The notes: generated by a model from the sequence alone, not told the origin. Shown: positions 30,332 to 38,012, counted from the first letter of the stretch. The stretch is 41,580 nucleotides of DNA from Helicobacter labetoulli (GCF_003670275.1 NZ_QXJF01000019.1:1-41580), one strand, 5' to 3'. Made by a program: numbers and translations.

Positions 30332-30676
30332 ATGTTTGAGGACTTAATAAGAATGAGCCTTGAGGACTCTCAACGAGTTCTTTTGGCATCCATTGGAAAT
30401 GGGCTATTTGAGATGTATATGTCAAGCTACGAGATCAATGATCTCGAGTTTGGCACGGAGAGGGCAGTCATCTTAACCATTGAGCAATACTTGCTCAGGG
30501 CAGACGAGAATGGCATAATCGAGCAGATTCTCCTTGATGAAGAGGTGATCAAAGAAGATCACATCTATAGAGCAGATGTCTCTATAGATGAAATGGTAAA
30601 AATGGTAGCCGAAGAAGCTACCATTTTTGTTGAGGAGTTTTGCAAGGAAGTTTCCTTGCATTACTGCACGCTGTAA
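30332..30676 (+). CDS. Hypothetical acidic protein, 114 aa
   Basis: Starts MFEDLIRMSLEDSQRVLLAS (GGAGG RBS in the end of the preceding gene, 1 nt gap). Strongly acidic, helical, with TIEQYLLRADENGIIEQILL; ends FCKEVSLHYCTL with two cysteines. Several perfect hairpins in the coding region (30563-30589, 10 bp; 9-bp ones near 30605 and 30640). Could be a DNA-mimic or anti-defence protein, but only its charge suggests it. Confidence 0.55.
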   Translation: MFEDLIRMSLEDSQRVLLASIGNGLFEMYMSSYEINDLEFGTERAVILTIEQYLLRADENGIIEQILLDEEVIKEDHIYRADVSIDEMVKMVAEEATIFVEEFCKEVSLHYCTL

Positions 30677-30704
30677 TGGCGCAATTGAAAAGAAAGGAGA
30701 GAAT

Positions 30705-30998
30705 ATGGGTTATCGCGCTCATATAATTAAAAATTATATAGTTGAGGTCGGTGATTGCATCGGCTTCAACCATGATATCGAGGGGTTCTCCTCTATGCTA
30801 GAAGAGCTGGAAGTCCAGCACTTCGGCGATGAGGAGCGAACCTTCGTGGAAATTGATAGGGATGATTTACTCTCCCTATCTGAAGAAAAAATTACTTCTC
30901 TGTCAAAGGAGAAGCAAGGGGCTATTCAAAGCCTTAAATCAATGGCACACGCGCTATACGCCGTCAAAAGCGGCTATGTCCGTGTCCATTGGTATTAA
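30705..30998 (+). CDS. Hypothetical protein, 97 aa
   Basis: ATG 30705 (AAAGGAG upstream; an earlier frame start lies inside the previous gene). Starts MGYRAHIIKNYIVEVGDCIG; acidic centre LEVQHFGDEERTFVEIDRDD and aromatic end GYVRVHWY. No family recognised. Hairpin-rich coding. Confidence 0.55.
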   Translation: MGYRAHIIKNYIVEVGDCIGFNHDIEGFSSMLEELEVQHFGDEERTFVEIDRDDLLSLSEEKITSLSKEKQGAIQSLKSMAHALYAVKSGYVRVHWY

Positions 30999-31191
30999 AA
31001 AAAATAAGTGCCTTTTGGCACTTATTGCAATAAAAAAACCTTCCATTAGGGATTCTTTTTTTCTATCCCTATGGATAGGAGAATCTCTAATGGAGTGTTT
31101 CACTCTAGTGTCAGCCCAAAGTGGGAGTCTAAATATTCCCACTTGGGATTAGGCTCCTTGTATTTTGTCTTAAATAAAAAAGGAGTAAGAC
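30999..31191 (+). promoter_or_regulatory. Leader with A, B, C hairpins and anti-SD pairing
   Basis: In order: AATAAGTGCC/GGCACTTATT (31003-31026); CCATTAG-type A stem with an inner CTATCC/GGATAG; GGAGTG/CACTCT (B); CCCAAAGTGGGA (31115-31126) with TCCCACTTGGG (31137-31147) (C). CTCCTT (31154-31159) is complementary to AAGGAG (31180-31185), and TGTCTTA (31166-31172) to TAAGACA (31186-31192), so the start site of ATG 31192 can be hidden. Confidence 0.6.
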
Positions 31192-31482
31192 ATGAGAAAT
31201 TTTGAGATTTACAATGCTGCAGAACTTTTTCAGGTTTGCATGAACCTCGAAAAGGATAAAGACCTCCAAGAAGTCTTTAAGAATGTAATTGCGGAAGTTT
31301 CTTCTGCAATCAAAAACAAAGAGTTGGCGGCAAAAACTGCAGCTCTCTCCGTATCTAGCTTGGCTGATGAATTTCAGCTGGCTTGCCACGGAAAAGGCGA
31401 CAGCAACACAGCAAGGTTCTGTGTCAATATCGCTCAGGAAAGCCTAGAGCGATTTGCCAACTTCGACAAGGAGGCTGCATAA
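31192..31482 (+). CDS. Hypothetical protein, 96 aa
   Basis: Starts MRNFEIYNAAELFQVCMNLE; helical, mildly acidic, ends SLERFANFDKEAA. Its stop overlaps the next start (TAATG), and the next gene and the following one overlap as well, so four small genes form a coupled cluster (31192-32565). No family recognised. Confidence 0.55.
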   Translation: MRNFEIYNAAELFQVCMNLEKDKDLQEVFKNVIAEVSSAIKNKELAAKTAALSVSSLADEFQLACHGKGDSNTARFCVNIAQESLERFANFDKEAA

Positions 31483-31802
31483 TGGTCGCCACAAACAAAA
31501 AAATGCAGGAAGTTTGTAACTTCTTGCAACAGCATCAACACGATGCTGATGTGAAGACAGCATTTTCTGAGGCGAAAGAATTGATTGCTTCAGAAATGTT
31601 GCAAGTAAGCAGGAAAGAATTTTTCCTTAATCTCTCAATCAGGGAGATGTGCGAAGAGTGGGCTGTTGCTCGCTATTTAGCGCATTTTTCCTGCGTAGAG
31701 GGTGCAATGGAAAAATTGTTTAATTATGAGCGGACTTTAAGTCTTGCTTATAACAAAACAATCGAAAAAATGCTGGAAGGGGGTGACCTATGGACAGCAT
31801 AA
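31482..31802 (+). CDS. Hypothetical protein, 106 aa
   Basis: ATG 31482 (overlapping the previous stop). Starts MVATNKKMQEVCNFLQQHQH; helical and slightly acidic with LNLSIREMCEEWAVARYLAH. It resembles the preceding 96-aa protein in length and composition (helix-rich, two to three cysteines), so the two may be distant paralogues. Function unknown. Confidence 0.5.
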   Translation: MVATNKKMQEVCNFLQQHQHDADVKTAFSEAKELIASEMLQVSRKEFFLNLSIREMCEEWAVARYLAHFSCVEGAMEKLFNYERTLSLAYNKTIEKMLEGGDLWTA

Positions 31803-32269
31803 GGAAATATGCCAAAGCCTCAAGCGAAGACTGGATTGCGGAAGATTTTGATTCTGCAATTCAGGATGGTCTAGGGTTTTTGTGGCGGGGAGAATGGGAA
31901 AGTTTCTGCATAGAACATGCAGATTCTGAAATTCTCAAGAAAGCTTTTAAAGAAGCTAAGGCTTGTATCCTTAGGGACAAGTCCGGCTTCGTAAAAAGCT
32001 TTTTAGGTGGCAAAGATGTGTCAGAAATGGCAGTCTTTGCTAATAGATTGTTTTTCAGCAATCAGCCGTTTGTAGATGGTGTGTTTATCACTCCATACAA
32101 CGGATGTGTCGATGTAGCGGAAATCCGCTATGAAGGCAAGGTTGCTGAAAAATACCCAAATGTAAAAGCAGCAATGGAGCTAGCTCACGAGATTATCGTG
32201 ACAACGGCTAATGCCGCTTATGCTTTGGGAATGGAAAATCTAAAGGAGGAGCTATGCGAGAGCCTTTAG
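31790..32269 (+). CDS. Hypothetical protein, 159 aa
   Basis: ATG 31790, inside the end of the preceding gene. Starts MDSIRKYAKASSEDWIAEDF; acidic, helix-rich, aromatic GLGFLWRGEWESFCIEHADS; ends CESL. GGGGGTGA precedes. No family recognised. Confidence 0.55.
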   Translation: MDSIRKYAKASSEDWIAEDFDSAIQDGLGFLWRGEWESFCIEHADSEILKKAFKEAKACILRDKSGFVKSFLGGKDVSEMAVFANRLFFSNQPFVDGVFITPYNGCVDVAEIRYEGKVAEKYPNVKAAMELAHEIIVTTANAAYALGMENLKEELCESL

Positions 32270-32565
32270 ATTTTAAAGGTTGCAGCCTTTTTTGTATTGG
32301 CGAAGTCTTTTTCGATGATGTCGAATTAGATGAACCAAACAAAAAGGCGCTAGAGATCTTGGATTTTATGGAGTTTAGTGCCCATAAAGTTCAAGGTAGG
32401 GTTGGCGAAGAGATTGTCAGCGGCTATATGCTGTTTGATATGCAGCGTAAATGCTATTATGATGATGTTCTTGGCTTAGATGAGCCCTATGTCGCTCAAA
32501 GTATAGAAGCTCTCTTGGAAATGATTCCAGAGGCTTACTTTGAGGACTATGGGATAGAGTTATAA
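32254..32565 (+). CDS. Hypothetical acidic protein, 103 aa
   Basis: ATG 32254 with AAAGGAGG, overlapping the preceding gene by 16 nt. Starts MREPLDFKGCSLFCIGEVFF; very acidic (DDVELDEPNKKALEILDFME). Beta strand-rich start. Size and charge fit an anti-restriction or DNA-mimic protein, but no motif proves it. Confidence 0.55.
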   Translation: MREPLDFKGCSLFCIGEVFFDDVELDEPNKKALEILDFMEFSAHKVQGRVGEEIVSGYMLFDMQRKCYYDDVLGLDEPYVAQSIEALLEMIPEAYFEDYGIEL

Positions 32566-32589
32566 AAAAACAAAAGAAAAGGAGCAGAA

Positions 32590-33231
32590 ATGCTAAGAAA
32601 AAATTATAACAAACTCGAGGAAATCTCGAGAGAATTTCTTTGGGCTATCGAAGCGATACCCGAAGCAAGGGAATTAAATCTTGACAAGAGATTGTCTCTT
32701 GTTGAGGTTGAGAGCGAGTTTTCCGAAGAGGAAGACAGGGGAATATTCAATGTTCTCCTCGATGGCGAAGTAGAGCTTTCTGGAAGAAAGTTCTATACAG
32801 AGTATAGCGCGCATAGCGTTATGGCTCTGTTGGAGGTCTTAAACTCTTTCTTGGAAAAAGAATTTTTTAAGAAAGAGTTTAGGTTGTTCAAAGTCGATCG
32901 CGATGTTGCTTACGACTTGAGAACACAAACACAACATAACAGACACGATGCCTGTAATATTGTGTTTGCAGAACGGTATAAGCCTATCGAGGACTATGAT
33001 TTCCAGCAAGAAATCCTAGAAGCTTCAAACTACAGGCTTGGTGCTTGCCACTATGAGCTATCTGGTGGCATACTCTCCGCAGTCTATACGGATTGTGGAA
33101 TCGCGGAAGTGCAAGATGTAGAGGGTGACCTCTATATTATTCACAAATGCGAAGAAACAACAGAAGAGGAGTATGTGAAAGTAAATGAAATCCTTGATGA
33201 TGCTTGGATAACCAAAGGGTTTGAAATTTAG
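32590..33231 (+). CDS. Hypothetical acidic protein, 213 aa
   Basis: Starts MLRKNYNKLEEISREFLWAI (AAAAGGAG). Acidic throughout (VEVESEFSEEEDRGIFNVLL; EEEYVKVNEILDDAWITKGF). No motif recognised. Carries an 11-bp perfect hairpin (32842-32852 with 32869-32879) and several 6-8-bp ones. Followed by a class-3 leader. Confidence 0.55.
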   Translation: MLRKNYNKLEEISREFLWAIEAIPEARELNLDKRLSLVEVESEFSEEEDRGIFNVLLDGEVELSGRKFYTEYSAHSVMALLEVLNSFLEKEFFKKEFRLFKVDRDVAYDLRTQTQHNRHDACNIVFAERYKPIEDYDFQQEILEASNYRLGACHYELSGGILSAVYTDCGIAEVQDVEGDLYIIHKCEETTEEEYVKVNEILDDAWITKGFEI

Positions 33232-33244
33232 GTTGTGCCACTAG

Positions 33245-33330
33245 GCACTGAATATCGCCATAAGGCAGTATTTTTTCTGCCTTATGGCAGAAGTGCTGTC
33301 TTTTTGGCAAATTGTCAAAAGGAGAAAAAA
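33245..33330 (+). promoter_or_regulatory. Class-3 leader, copy 2
   Basis: Second copy of the 28944-29027 leader: GCACTG then CCATAAGGCAG/CTGCCTTATGG, AGTGC, and TTTTTGGC pairing with GTCAAAAGG, a G-U variant of the pairing in copy 1. Precedes ATG 33331. Confidence 0.65.
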
Positions 33331-33936
33331 ATGGCAAAAGAATTAAATTACGGTCAATTTATGAAGGACCACGATATGGTTCTTTGTAACAATGTTGCGA
33401 GTTTTCCACTGGAATATGAGTTCGAAGTTCCTAAGAACTTTGAGCCATATCAATATTTTCTCACTAATTTTAGTGAGAATGATGTGGAATACTACAAGGA
33501 GACCTATGGGTTGAAGTTCGCATATTGCGAAGAACTGGATCTGTATGTTTTTTTAAACGATGTCTGTTTCGGGATGTCGTTTGAAGATGTGGTTCTAAAA
33601 CCACTACCAACAATACCAACAATGGAGGACTTGGATTATTTCCGAGATCTCCTGTTGGAAGTAACTGGAGGTATGGTCGGGCTGACGACCGGCTGTATAG
33701 AATACTATGAACTAGACAAATCTGCGATAATGGACGAACCCATTCTCCTAGAATTTGCGGAAAAGTTCGTAGAGGAATTGCATAAGATCGGCTTTGAGGC
33801 GACAATCCTCAAAGATAAGCACAGCAGCAATAGGCTAGGTGCCTATTGTGCCGTTGTCTTTGGGAAGTCTGAGGCAGACTTAGTAGAACCGCTTGACTAT
33901 ATGTTAAGCAAGGGCTGCTACGAGTTAATGCAATAG
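33331..33936 (+). CDS. Hypothetical acidic protein, 201 aa
   Basis: ATG 33331 (AAAAGGAG upstream; an upstream in-frame ATG lies in the leader hairpin). Starts MAKELNYGQFMKDHDMVLCN; acidic and aromatic-rich (YQYFLTNFSENDVEYYKETY; CYELMQ at the end). No family recognised. Perfect 10-bp hairpin at 33458-33479 inside the gene. Confidence 0.55.
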   Translation: MAKELNYGQFMKDHDMVLCNNVASFPLEYEFEVPKNFEPYQYFLTNFSENDVEYYKETYGLKFAYCEELDLYVFLNDVCFGMSFEDVVLKPLPTIPTMEDLDYFRDLLLEVTGGMVGLTTGCIEYYELDKSAIMDEPILLEFAEKFVEELHKIGFEATILKDKHSSNRLGAYCAVVFGKSEADLVEPLDYMLSKGCYELMQ

Positions 33937-33953
33937 AAACAAAAGGAGAAAAA

Positions 33954-34229
33954 ATGAAAAAAATCATTTTAGTGAGCTTCAACAACTCTGAGAGTCTTGA
34001 ATCTACACTTCGTGTGTATTCAAGCAAAGAAGAATTGCGAGAAGCGATTCAAGAGGAATTGGAAACTCTCGAATCACAATATATTGATCTTGGAGATGTC
34101 GAAGTGGCAACCCAAGATGAGATTGAGAGTTTTCTGGGCAACTTAGATGGTCTTGAAGACTATTTAAGCTTGTATAGAAGCTGTGATGGTGCTGAAAGGG
34201 CGATCACAGCAAGAGTCGTAAGACTCTAG
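33954..34229 (+). CDS. Hypothetical acidic protein, 91 aa
   Basis: Starts MKKIILVSFNNSESLESTLR (AAAAGGAG). Acidic (AIQEELETLESQYIDLGDVE) with DVEVATQDEIESFLGNLDGL; ends AITARVVRL. Alternating beta/alpha. No family recognised. A TTCG-capped hairpin (CTTGAAT..ACAC-TTCG-TGT..ATTCAAG) and an 8-bp GCTGTGAT/ATCACAGC lie in the coding region. Confidence 0.55.
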   Translation: MKKIILVSFNNSESLESTLRVYSSKEELREAIQEELETLESQYIDLGDVEVATQDEIESFLGNLDGLEDYLSLYRSCDGAERAITARVVRL

Positions 34230-34237
34230 GAGGAAGC

Positions 34238-34681
34238 ATGTTTGTAGCATTAAAAACTTTTAAAGGAGAAGTGGTTGAATCACTCTCCTTTAAAAACTTT
34301 ATCACAGCACAGAAGTATATTCTGTCTGCTGTGAATAAAGCGGCGGCTAACCAAGGCTTTGAGGAGAGCTTTTCATCTTATGATGAATGGCTTAAATCAA
34401 AAGCTAGGGCTGAGGGCAATGAGGATTATCAACTCATTACCCCAGTGCCGCTGGAAGAGTATCTCGGTTCTATTAAGATCCGAGATAAAAAAGGAGTTGA
34501 GATTGAGATTGAGAATGTCTTGACTTCCGAGACAGATGGAGATGAAGAAGTTGTTTTCGGTGGCTTTGCTACCGGGGATGGCGAGTTCATTCCATTTGAG
34601 GAGTGGAGCATGGTTTGGCACCAAGCGAATCAGTATGACCCAGAGTCATATTGGTATTACGCTAGTGAATACCAACCATAA
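34238..34681 (+). CDS. Hypothetical acidic protein, 147 aa
   Basis: Starts MFVALKTFKGEVVESLSFKN (AGGAGG in the end of the preceding gene). Acidic with VEIEIENVLTSETDGDEEVV and aromatic tail YDPESYWYYASEYQP. Perfect 11-bp plus 4-bp stem (34258-34295) at the very start of the gene, close enough to the start codon to affect initiation. No family recognised. Confidence 0.55.
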   Translation: MFVALKTFKGEVVESLSFKNFITAQKYILSAVNKAAANQGFEESFSSYDEWLKSKARAEGNEDYQLITPVPLEEYLGSIKIRDKKGVEIEIENVLTSETDGDEEVVFGGFATGDGEFIPFEEWSMVWHQANQYDPESYWYYASEYQP

Positions 34682-34824
34682 TTCACTCAAAATATTCTTA
34701 GAGGGATTCCCTTAACAATCCCTCTAAGGGATGGTTTTGGTGAATCCTTCTATAGAGTATTTAATACTCTAGCCTGTAAAATTTTAAGCCTTGCTCTAAC
34801 AGGTGGCAAGCAAAAAGGATGAAT
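34682..34824 (+). promoter_or_regulatory. Structured leader of the Bet gene
   Basis: CTTAGAGGGATT (34697-34708) pairs perfectly with AATCCCTCTAAG (34717-34728), 12 bp (A-type). TAGAGTATT/AATACTCTA (about 34752-34771) is B-type. CTTGC/GCAAG near 34787-34810 lies before AAAAGG and ATG 34825. Confidence 0.55.
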
Positions 34825-35826
34825 ATGAGCAATCAAATTCAACTTCAAAACCAAGGGCAAATTGTTGCTTCAAACGAGGCGGCAAAAGCTAAGGCTATTG
34901 AATACCTTAGCTCAATGGGGTTAAACCTGCCTCAAGGGCAGAAGGAGCAGTTCTTGGAGCTTTGCTCTGGGTTAAATCTAAATCCCTTCAAAAGGGAAAT
35001 TTATGCCGTGGGGTATAAAGACAAATTTAACATCATTTTGGGATACGAAGTGTATCTCAAGAAAGCGGATATGACCGGTCGTTGTGACGGCTGGTCCGTA
35101 AGAACAGAAGGGCAAGGGGATAGTCTTAAGGCGGTGATTGAAATTCATCGCAAGGATTACAAGTACCCTTTTGTCCATGAAGTGTATCTTGCTGAATATA
35201 AGCAAGATACACAAATATGGCGATCGAAACCGATCACCATGATTAAGAAGGTAGCTGTGGCACAAGGTTTTCGCCTTGCTTTCCCTAGCGATTTTGGCGG
35301 AATGCCGCATATCGCCGAGGAATATGATCCAGAAATGGACCAGCCACAGCCACAGGCGGACCCAAAGTCTTTAACTGAGCTCAAGAGTGCTTTAGAGCCT
35401 CTTGGCGTGAAGCTGGAGATGAAGGGAGGCTCAACAGCCAAAGCAAGTGGTGCTGTTTTTAACAATAGCACTGCGCTTAAGTCACTTGGTTTTGTCTTTG
35501 ACAAAGCTCAAGGGGCTTGGCTACACAACAATGTTGTCAATGACGACATTGTTGAGGCTGTTGTGGAAGAATCCACAGGGAACAATTTTGATACCTTCGA
35601 CAAGCTTGAAGGCTATATCAACACCTGTGGGTTTAATATAGCTGAGGTGAAGGAAAGTGCCAATGGCATTTACTTCGCCAAGCTAGAAGTCGTGCCTGAA
35701 ATACAAGCCGATTCAGGGAAACTCCCTGAAGGCGCCATTCAAAAGGGCGATTTTTTTGTTCTCAATGTGGATACTCTTTACAGAGCACACATTGGGAATA
35801 GTCAAGCAGCAGAATCTCTATTCTAG
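34825..35826 (+). CDS. bet: Phage recombination protein Bet/RecT-type single-strand annealing protein
   Basis: 333 aa from ATG 34825 (AAAAGG 6 nt upstream). Family core: LELCSGLNLNPFKREIYAVG followed by YKDKFNIILGYEVYLKKADM, CDGWSVRTEGQGDSL, YPFVHEVYLAEYKQDTQIWR, ITMIKKVAVAQGFRLAFP and GGMPHIAEEYD. This is the Bet family, which anneals complementary single strands; it is the partner of the Cas4-like exonuclease. C-terminal 130 residues are variable. The gene carries perfect hairpins (35184-35210, 10 bp; 35527-35553, 11 bp). Confidence 0.93.
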   Translation: MSNQIQLQNQGQIVASNEAAKAKAIEYLSSMGLNLPQGQKEQFLELCSGLNLNPFKREIYAVGYKDKFNIILGYEVYLKKADMTGRCDGWSVRTEGQGDSLKAVIEIHRKDYKYPFVHEVYLAEYKQDTQIWRSKPITMIKKVAVAQGFRLAFPSDFGGMPHIAEEYDPEMDQPQPQADPKSLTELKSALEPLGVKLEMKGGSTAKASGAVFNNSTALKSLGFVFDKAQGAWLHNNVVNDDIVEAVVEESTGNNFDTFDKLEGYINTCGFNIAEVKESANGIYFAKLEVVPEIQADSGKLPEGAIQKGDFFVLNVDTLYRAHIGNSQAAESLF

Positions 35827-35925
35827 TTGCTGACAAAGGGAGAGGTGTTTATTCATCTCTCTATCAGTTTCTGGATTTTCTCAAAATCCAGTCTTTCTTA
35901 ATCCAATTTTCTACATTAAGATTCT

Positions 35926-36597
35926 CTATATTCCTTGATCTGAAAATTTTTCCAGCAAACTTATCTCTCTGACACAATCACTATGCTTCAAAATTTTATT
36001 TCCTATCTTATATCCCTCGGCAATATCAACAACAATAACTTCTATGCCATTTGTCCTAGCACATTTTAAAGCCGGAACAATATCAGTATCCTTACAAAAC
36101 ACTATAATTTTATCCACAAGTCGCTTATATGAAACATGAGAAATATCTAGTCCCATAAGCATATCAACTTGTTTTTGCACTATGTTTGGTTTTCCACGAT
36201 CCGTAAAGCCTTGCATTTTAAGTTCTCCAAGCCTAAGTGCAATATATGGACTAACTGATATGTCGTGCAAAAGCTTCAATATTTGCCCTCTCAGTTTTTC
36301 CATTTTTTCGTATTCTTGCAGATTTTCATCTCTAAATTTTGTAATAGCATTATAGATATGGCTATTTTTTGATGAATTTTTTAGTAAATCATTGAGCGAT
36401 AATGGCTCTGCGCTATAGAAAAATGTTCTGTAAAGCTTTTCGTTCTCCTGCAAAACAGAATTGAATAATTTTAAGATATTGTCTATGTTATTGTAGTTGA
36501 AAATTATTTTTTCTCTATCTTTGTGCCTTCTTTGAATGTTTTGAATTTCTAATCTAACATTCTCCCAATCAACAAAAACAGCAACCTTTTCTTTCAT
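35926..36597 (-). CDS. NYN-domain ribonuclease-like protein
   Basis: 223 aa. KEKVAVFVDWENVRLEIQNI (VFVDxEN, first acidic site), VQKQVDMLMGLDISHV (second site), IIVFCKDTDIVPALKCART (DTDI/VPAL) and IEVIVVDIA match the NYN/PIN-like LabA fold with metal-binding aspartates. Likely metal-dependent RNase. Convergent with bet, alone between the two rightward blocks, so it is probably an independent cargo or defence gene. Its leader holds a stem of about 28 bp (36618-36695). Confidence 0.75.
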   Translation of the reverse strand: MKEKVAVFVDWENVRLEIQNIQRRHKDREKIIFNYNNIDNILKLFNSVLQENEKLYRTFFYSAEPLSLNDLLKNSSKNSHIYNAITKFRDENLQEYEKMEKLRGQILKLLHDISVSPYIALRLGELKMQGFTDRGKPNIVQKQVDMLMGLDISHVSYKRLVDKIIVFCKDTDIVPALKCARTNGIEVIVVDIAEGYKIGNKILKHSDCVREISLLEKFSDQGI

Positions 36598-36617
36598 TTT
36601 TTTCTCCGTAAATAAAA

Positions 36618-36695
36618 AAGGGCTATGCCATAATCCCCGGATTGCACCGAATTAAGTAATGTGCAATGCTTAGGGGGGGATTAAGGCATAACCCT
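36618..36695 (-). promoter_or_regulatory. Long imperfect hairpin in the NYN gene leader
   Basis: Left arm AAGGGCTATGCCATAATCCC plus C (36618-36638) pairs with the right arm up to 36695 with two mismatches over 21 bp; ATTGCAC (36641-36647) pairs with GTGCAAT (36661-36667) inside. The stem lies 21-98 nt upstream of the NYN start codon, on its transcript or in its promoter. Confidence 0.6.
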
Positions 36696-36826
36696 TATGC
36701 GAAATTCTAGCAATTTAAAGTTAAAAAGAACTTAATAATCCTACATATATATATTTTACATACATTTTAAGTAAATACCACAAAACAAGCAAGACCGCTT
36801 TTTTATGCACCACAAGGCTTTTCATA

Positions 36827-37125
36827 TTGACTTTTTTCAGCTAAGATCCAACCATAAAATTTTTATCTTCTCTTTTTCAAGAAAAGATCTATCGCCTTTC
36901 ACTTTTAGTAAAGCGCGTTCCGTTCATTAGAAGCGGTAAAACATGCCAAGTAGCCCCATTATGCAAATTTGCATTTTTGTTTCTCATCAAAACAATAGGG
37001 ACGGTGTAGGAAAACCTACGAGCTACCCAGTGGTAAGACCGACTTGATGTCTTACAGCTACAAGATGATAACTTGTAGATATAGGCTATCTGTCTTTACA
37101 GATATGCCCCTAGGCTTTTTATGCC
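36827..37125 (+). ncRNA. Structured ~300-nt element, copy 2
   Basis: Second copy of 24885-25194 with the same blocks and stems: GTAGG-AAAA-CCTAC (37006-37019), TAAGAC (37034-37039) with GTCTTA (37049-37054), CTACAAG (37058-37064) with CTTGTAG (37072-37078), and GTAGC (36951-36955) with GCTAC (37022-37026). The next hairpin GGCTATCTGT/ACAGATATGCC replaces GGCATA/TATGCC of copy 1 at the same place. TTGACT (36827-36832) is here only 9 nt from TAAGAT (36842-36847), so the usual promoter spacing is not kept. Confidence 0.6.
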
Positions 37126-37475
37126 TGAATTTATTGCAAACATTCCATAAAGGGATTAAAACCTAATCCCTTGTGGATTGTTTTGATTCTTTTATGGAGC
37201 GCTTGCTCCTTCCGACGGATGTCGGCACCTCTTCACACATAAAAATATCCCCCACAAACAATTAGCTCATTTTTTGCGGATTAAATTTCGTTCCAGTGTT
37301 GCCTGCTGCTAATCAGGATTAAGCCTCGGCTTTAATTTTTTTAATGAGCTATTGTTGCCTTAGTGAGAGATATTTTTTGAAGAGCTTTTCAGCCCAAGTG
37401 GGAATACATTTTATTCCCGCTTGGGAATTTTGTGTTCCTTGGATTTAGCACAAAATAAAAAAAAAGGAGTGCAAA
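37126..37475 (+). promoter_or_regulatory. Structured leader region before the 178-aa gene
   Basis: About 350 nt without a gene. TTCCATAAAGGGATTA pairs with TAATCCCTTGTGGA (A-type, about 37144-37175). CCGAC/GTCGG; TAGCTCATT (37263-37271) with AATGAGCTA (37343-37351) encloses a terminator-like hairpin. CCCAAGTGGGAAT (37393-37405) pairs with ATTCCCGCTTGGG (37413-37425), 13 bp (C-type), before AAAAAGGAG and ATG 37476. Confidence 0.5.
37318..37342 (+). terminator. Possible Rho-independent terminator
   Basis: ATTAAGC (37318-37324) pairs with GCTTTAAT (37329-37336, one bulged T) around CTCG, followed by a T run. It could end an RNA that begins at element copy 2, before the downstream block. Confidence 0.45.
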
Positions 37476-38012
37476 ATGAAAGTCATTAGAATTGTTGAGA
37501 AAAAAACAAAAAAAATTTCTTTTGGGAAGGTGGCATTTCCGCCCTACCAAAAGAAAAGGGCTTGTAAGGTTGAGCTTGAGCTTGGGCTTACAACTATGAG
37601 TGATGGGAGTGTCCGCTTCTCTGTATGTGGTTCTATATGGAATCACTTGCACACCGACATATACAGCGGTGGGCAGAATGATGAGACCATTAGGGCTCTC
37701 ATCAAAGAAGGCGAGCTATCTGCATCGCCCCTTCTATTAGAGATACTTGAGCTATGGGATAAATACCACCTCAACGATCTTAAGCCCGGGACACCGGAGC
37801 AAGAAGAGGCGGTGCAGCAGGGCTGGGAGCTAGGAGCAATAAAAAGATTCCAAAAAGAATCTTTTTACGAGCAAGCGTGTGCTTACCTCAAAAGTGTTGG
37901 GCTTTACGAAGTCCAATATAATGGGAAGCCATATCGCTATGGCTCGGCATGGATTTACTCATCAATTCCGCCAAAGGATTTGAAGAGAATCAAAGAGATA
38001 ATGGAAGGGTAA
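37476..38012 (+). CDS. Conserved phage/plasmid protein of unknown function, 178 aa
   Basis: Starts MKVIRIVEKKTKKISFGKVA. The central signature CGSIWNHLHTDIYSGGQNDE and ELWDKYHLNDLKPGTPEQEE occurs in many phage and plasmid proteins of unknown function (GxIWNxxxTDxxxGGQ and LWxxYHLNDLxxGxxxQ). AAAAAGGAG RBS. Contains few internal hairpins, unlike the 25-35 kb genes. Confidence 0.65.
   Translation: MKVIRIVEKKTKKISFGKVAFPPYQKKRACKVELELGLTTMSDGSVRFSVCGSIWNHLHTDIYSGGQNDETIRALIKEGELSASPLLLEILELWDKYHLNDLKPGTPEQEEAVQQGWELGAIKRFQKESFYEQACAYLKSVGLYEVQYNGKPYRYGSAWIYSSIPPKDLKRIKEIMEG

Noticed and set aside
31003-31026. Leftward terminator (hairpin with A run)
   Set aside because: The T run is on the minus strand but no leftward gene ends there; it is better seen as one of the many leader hairpins.
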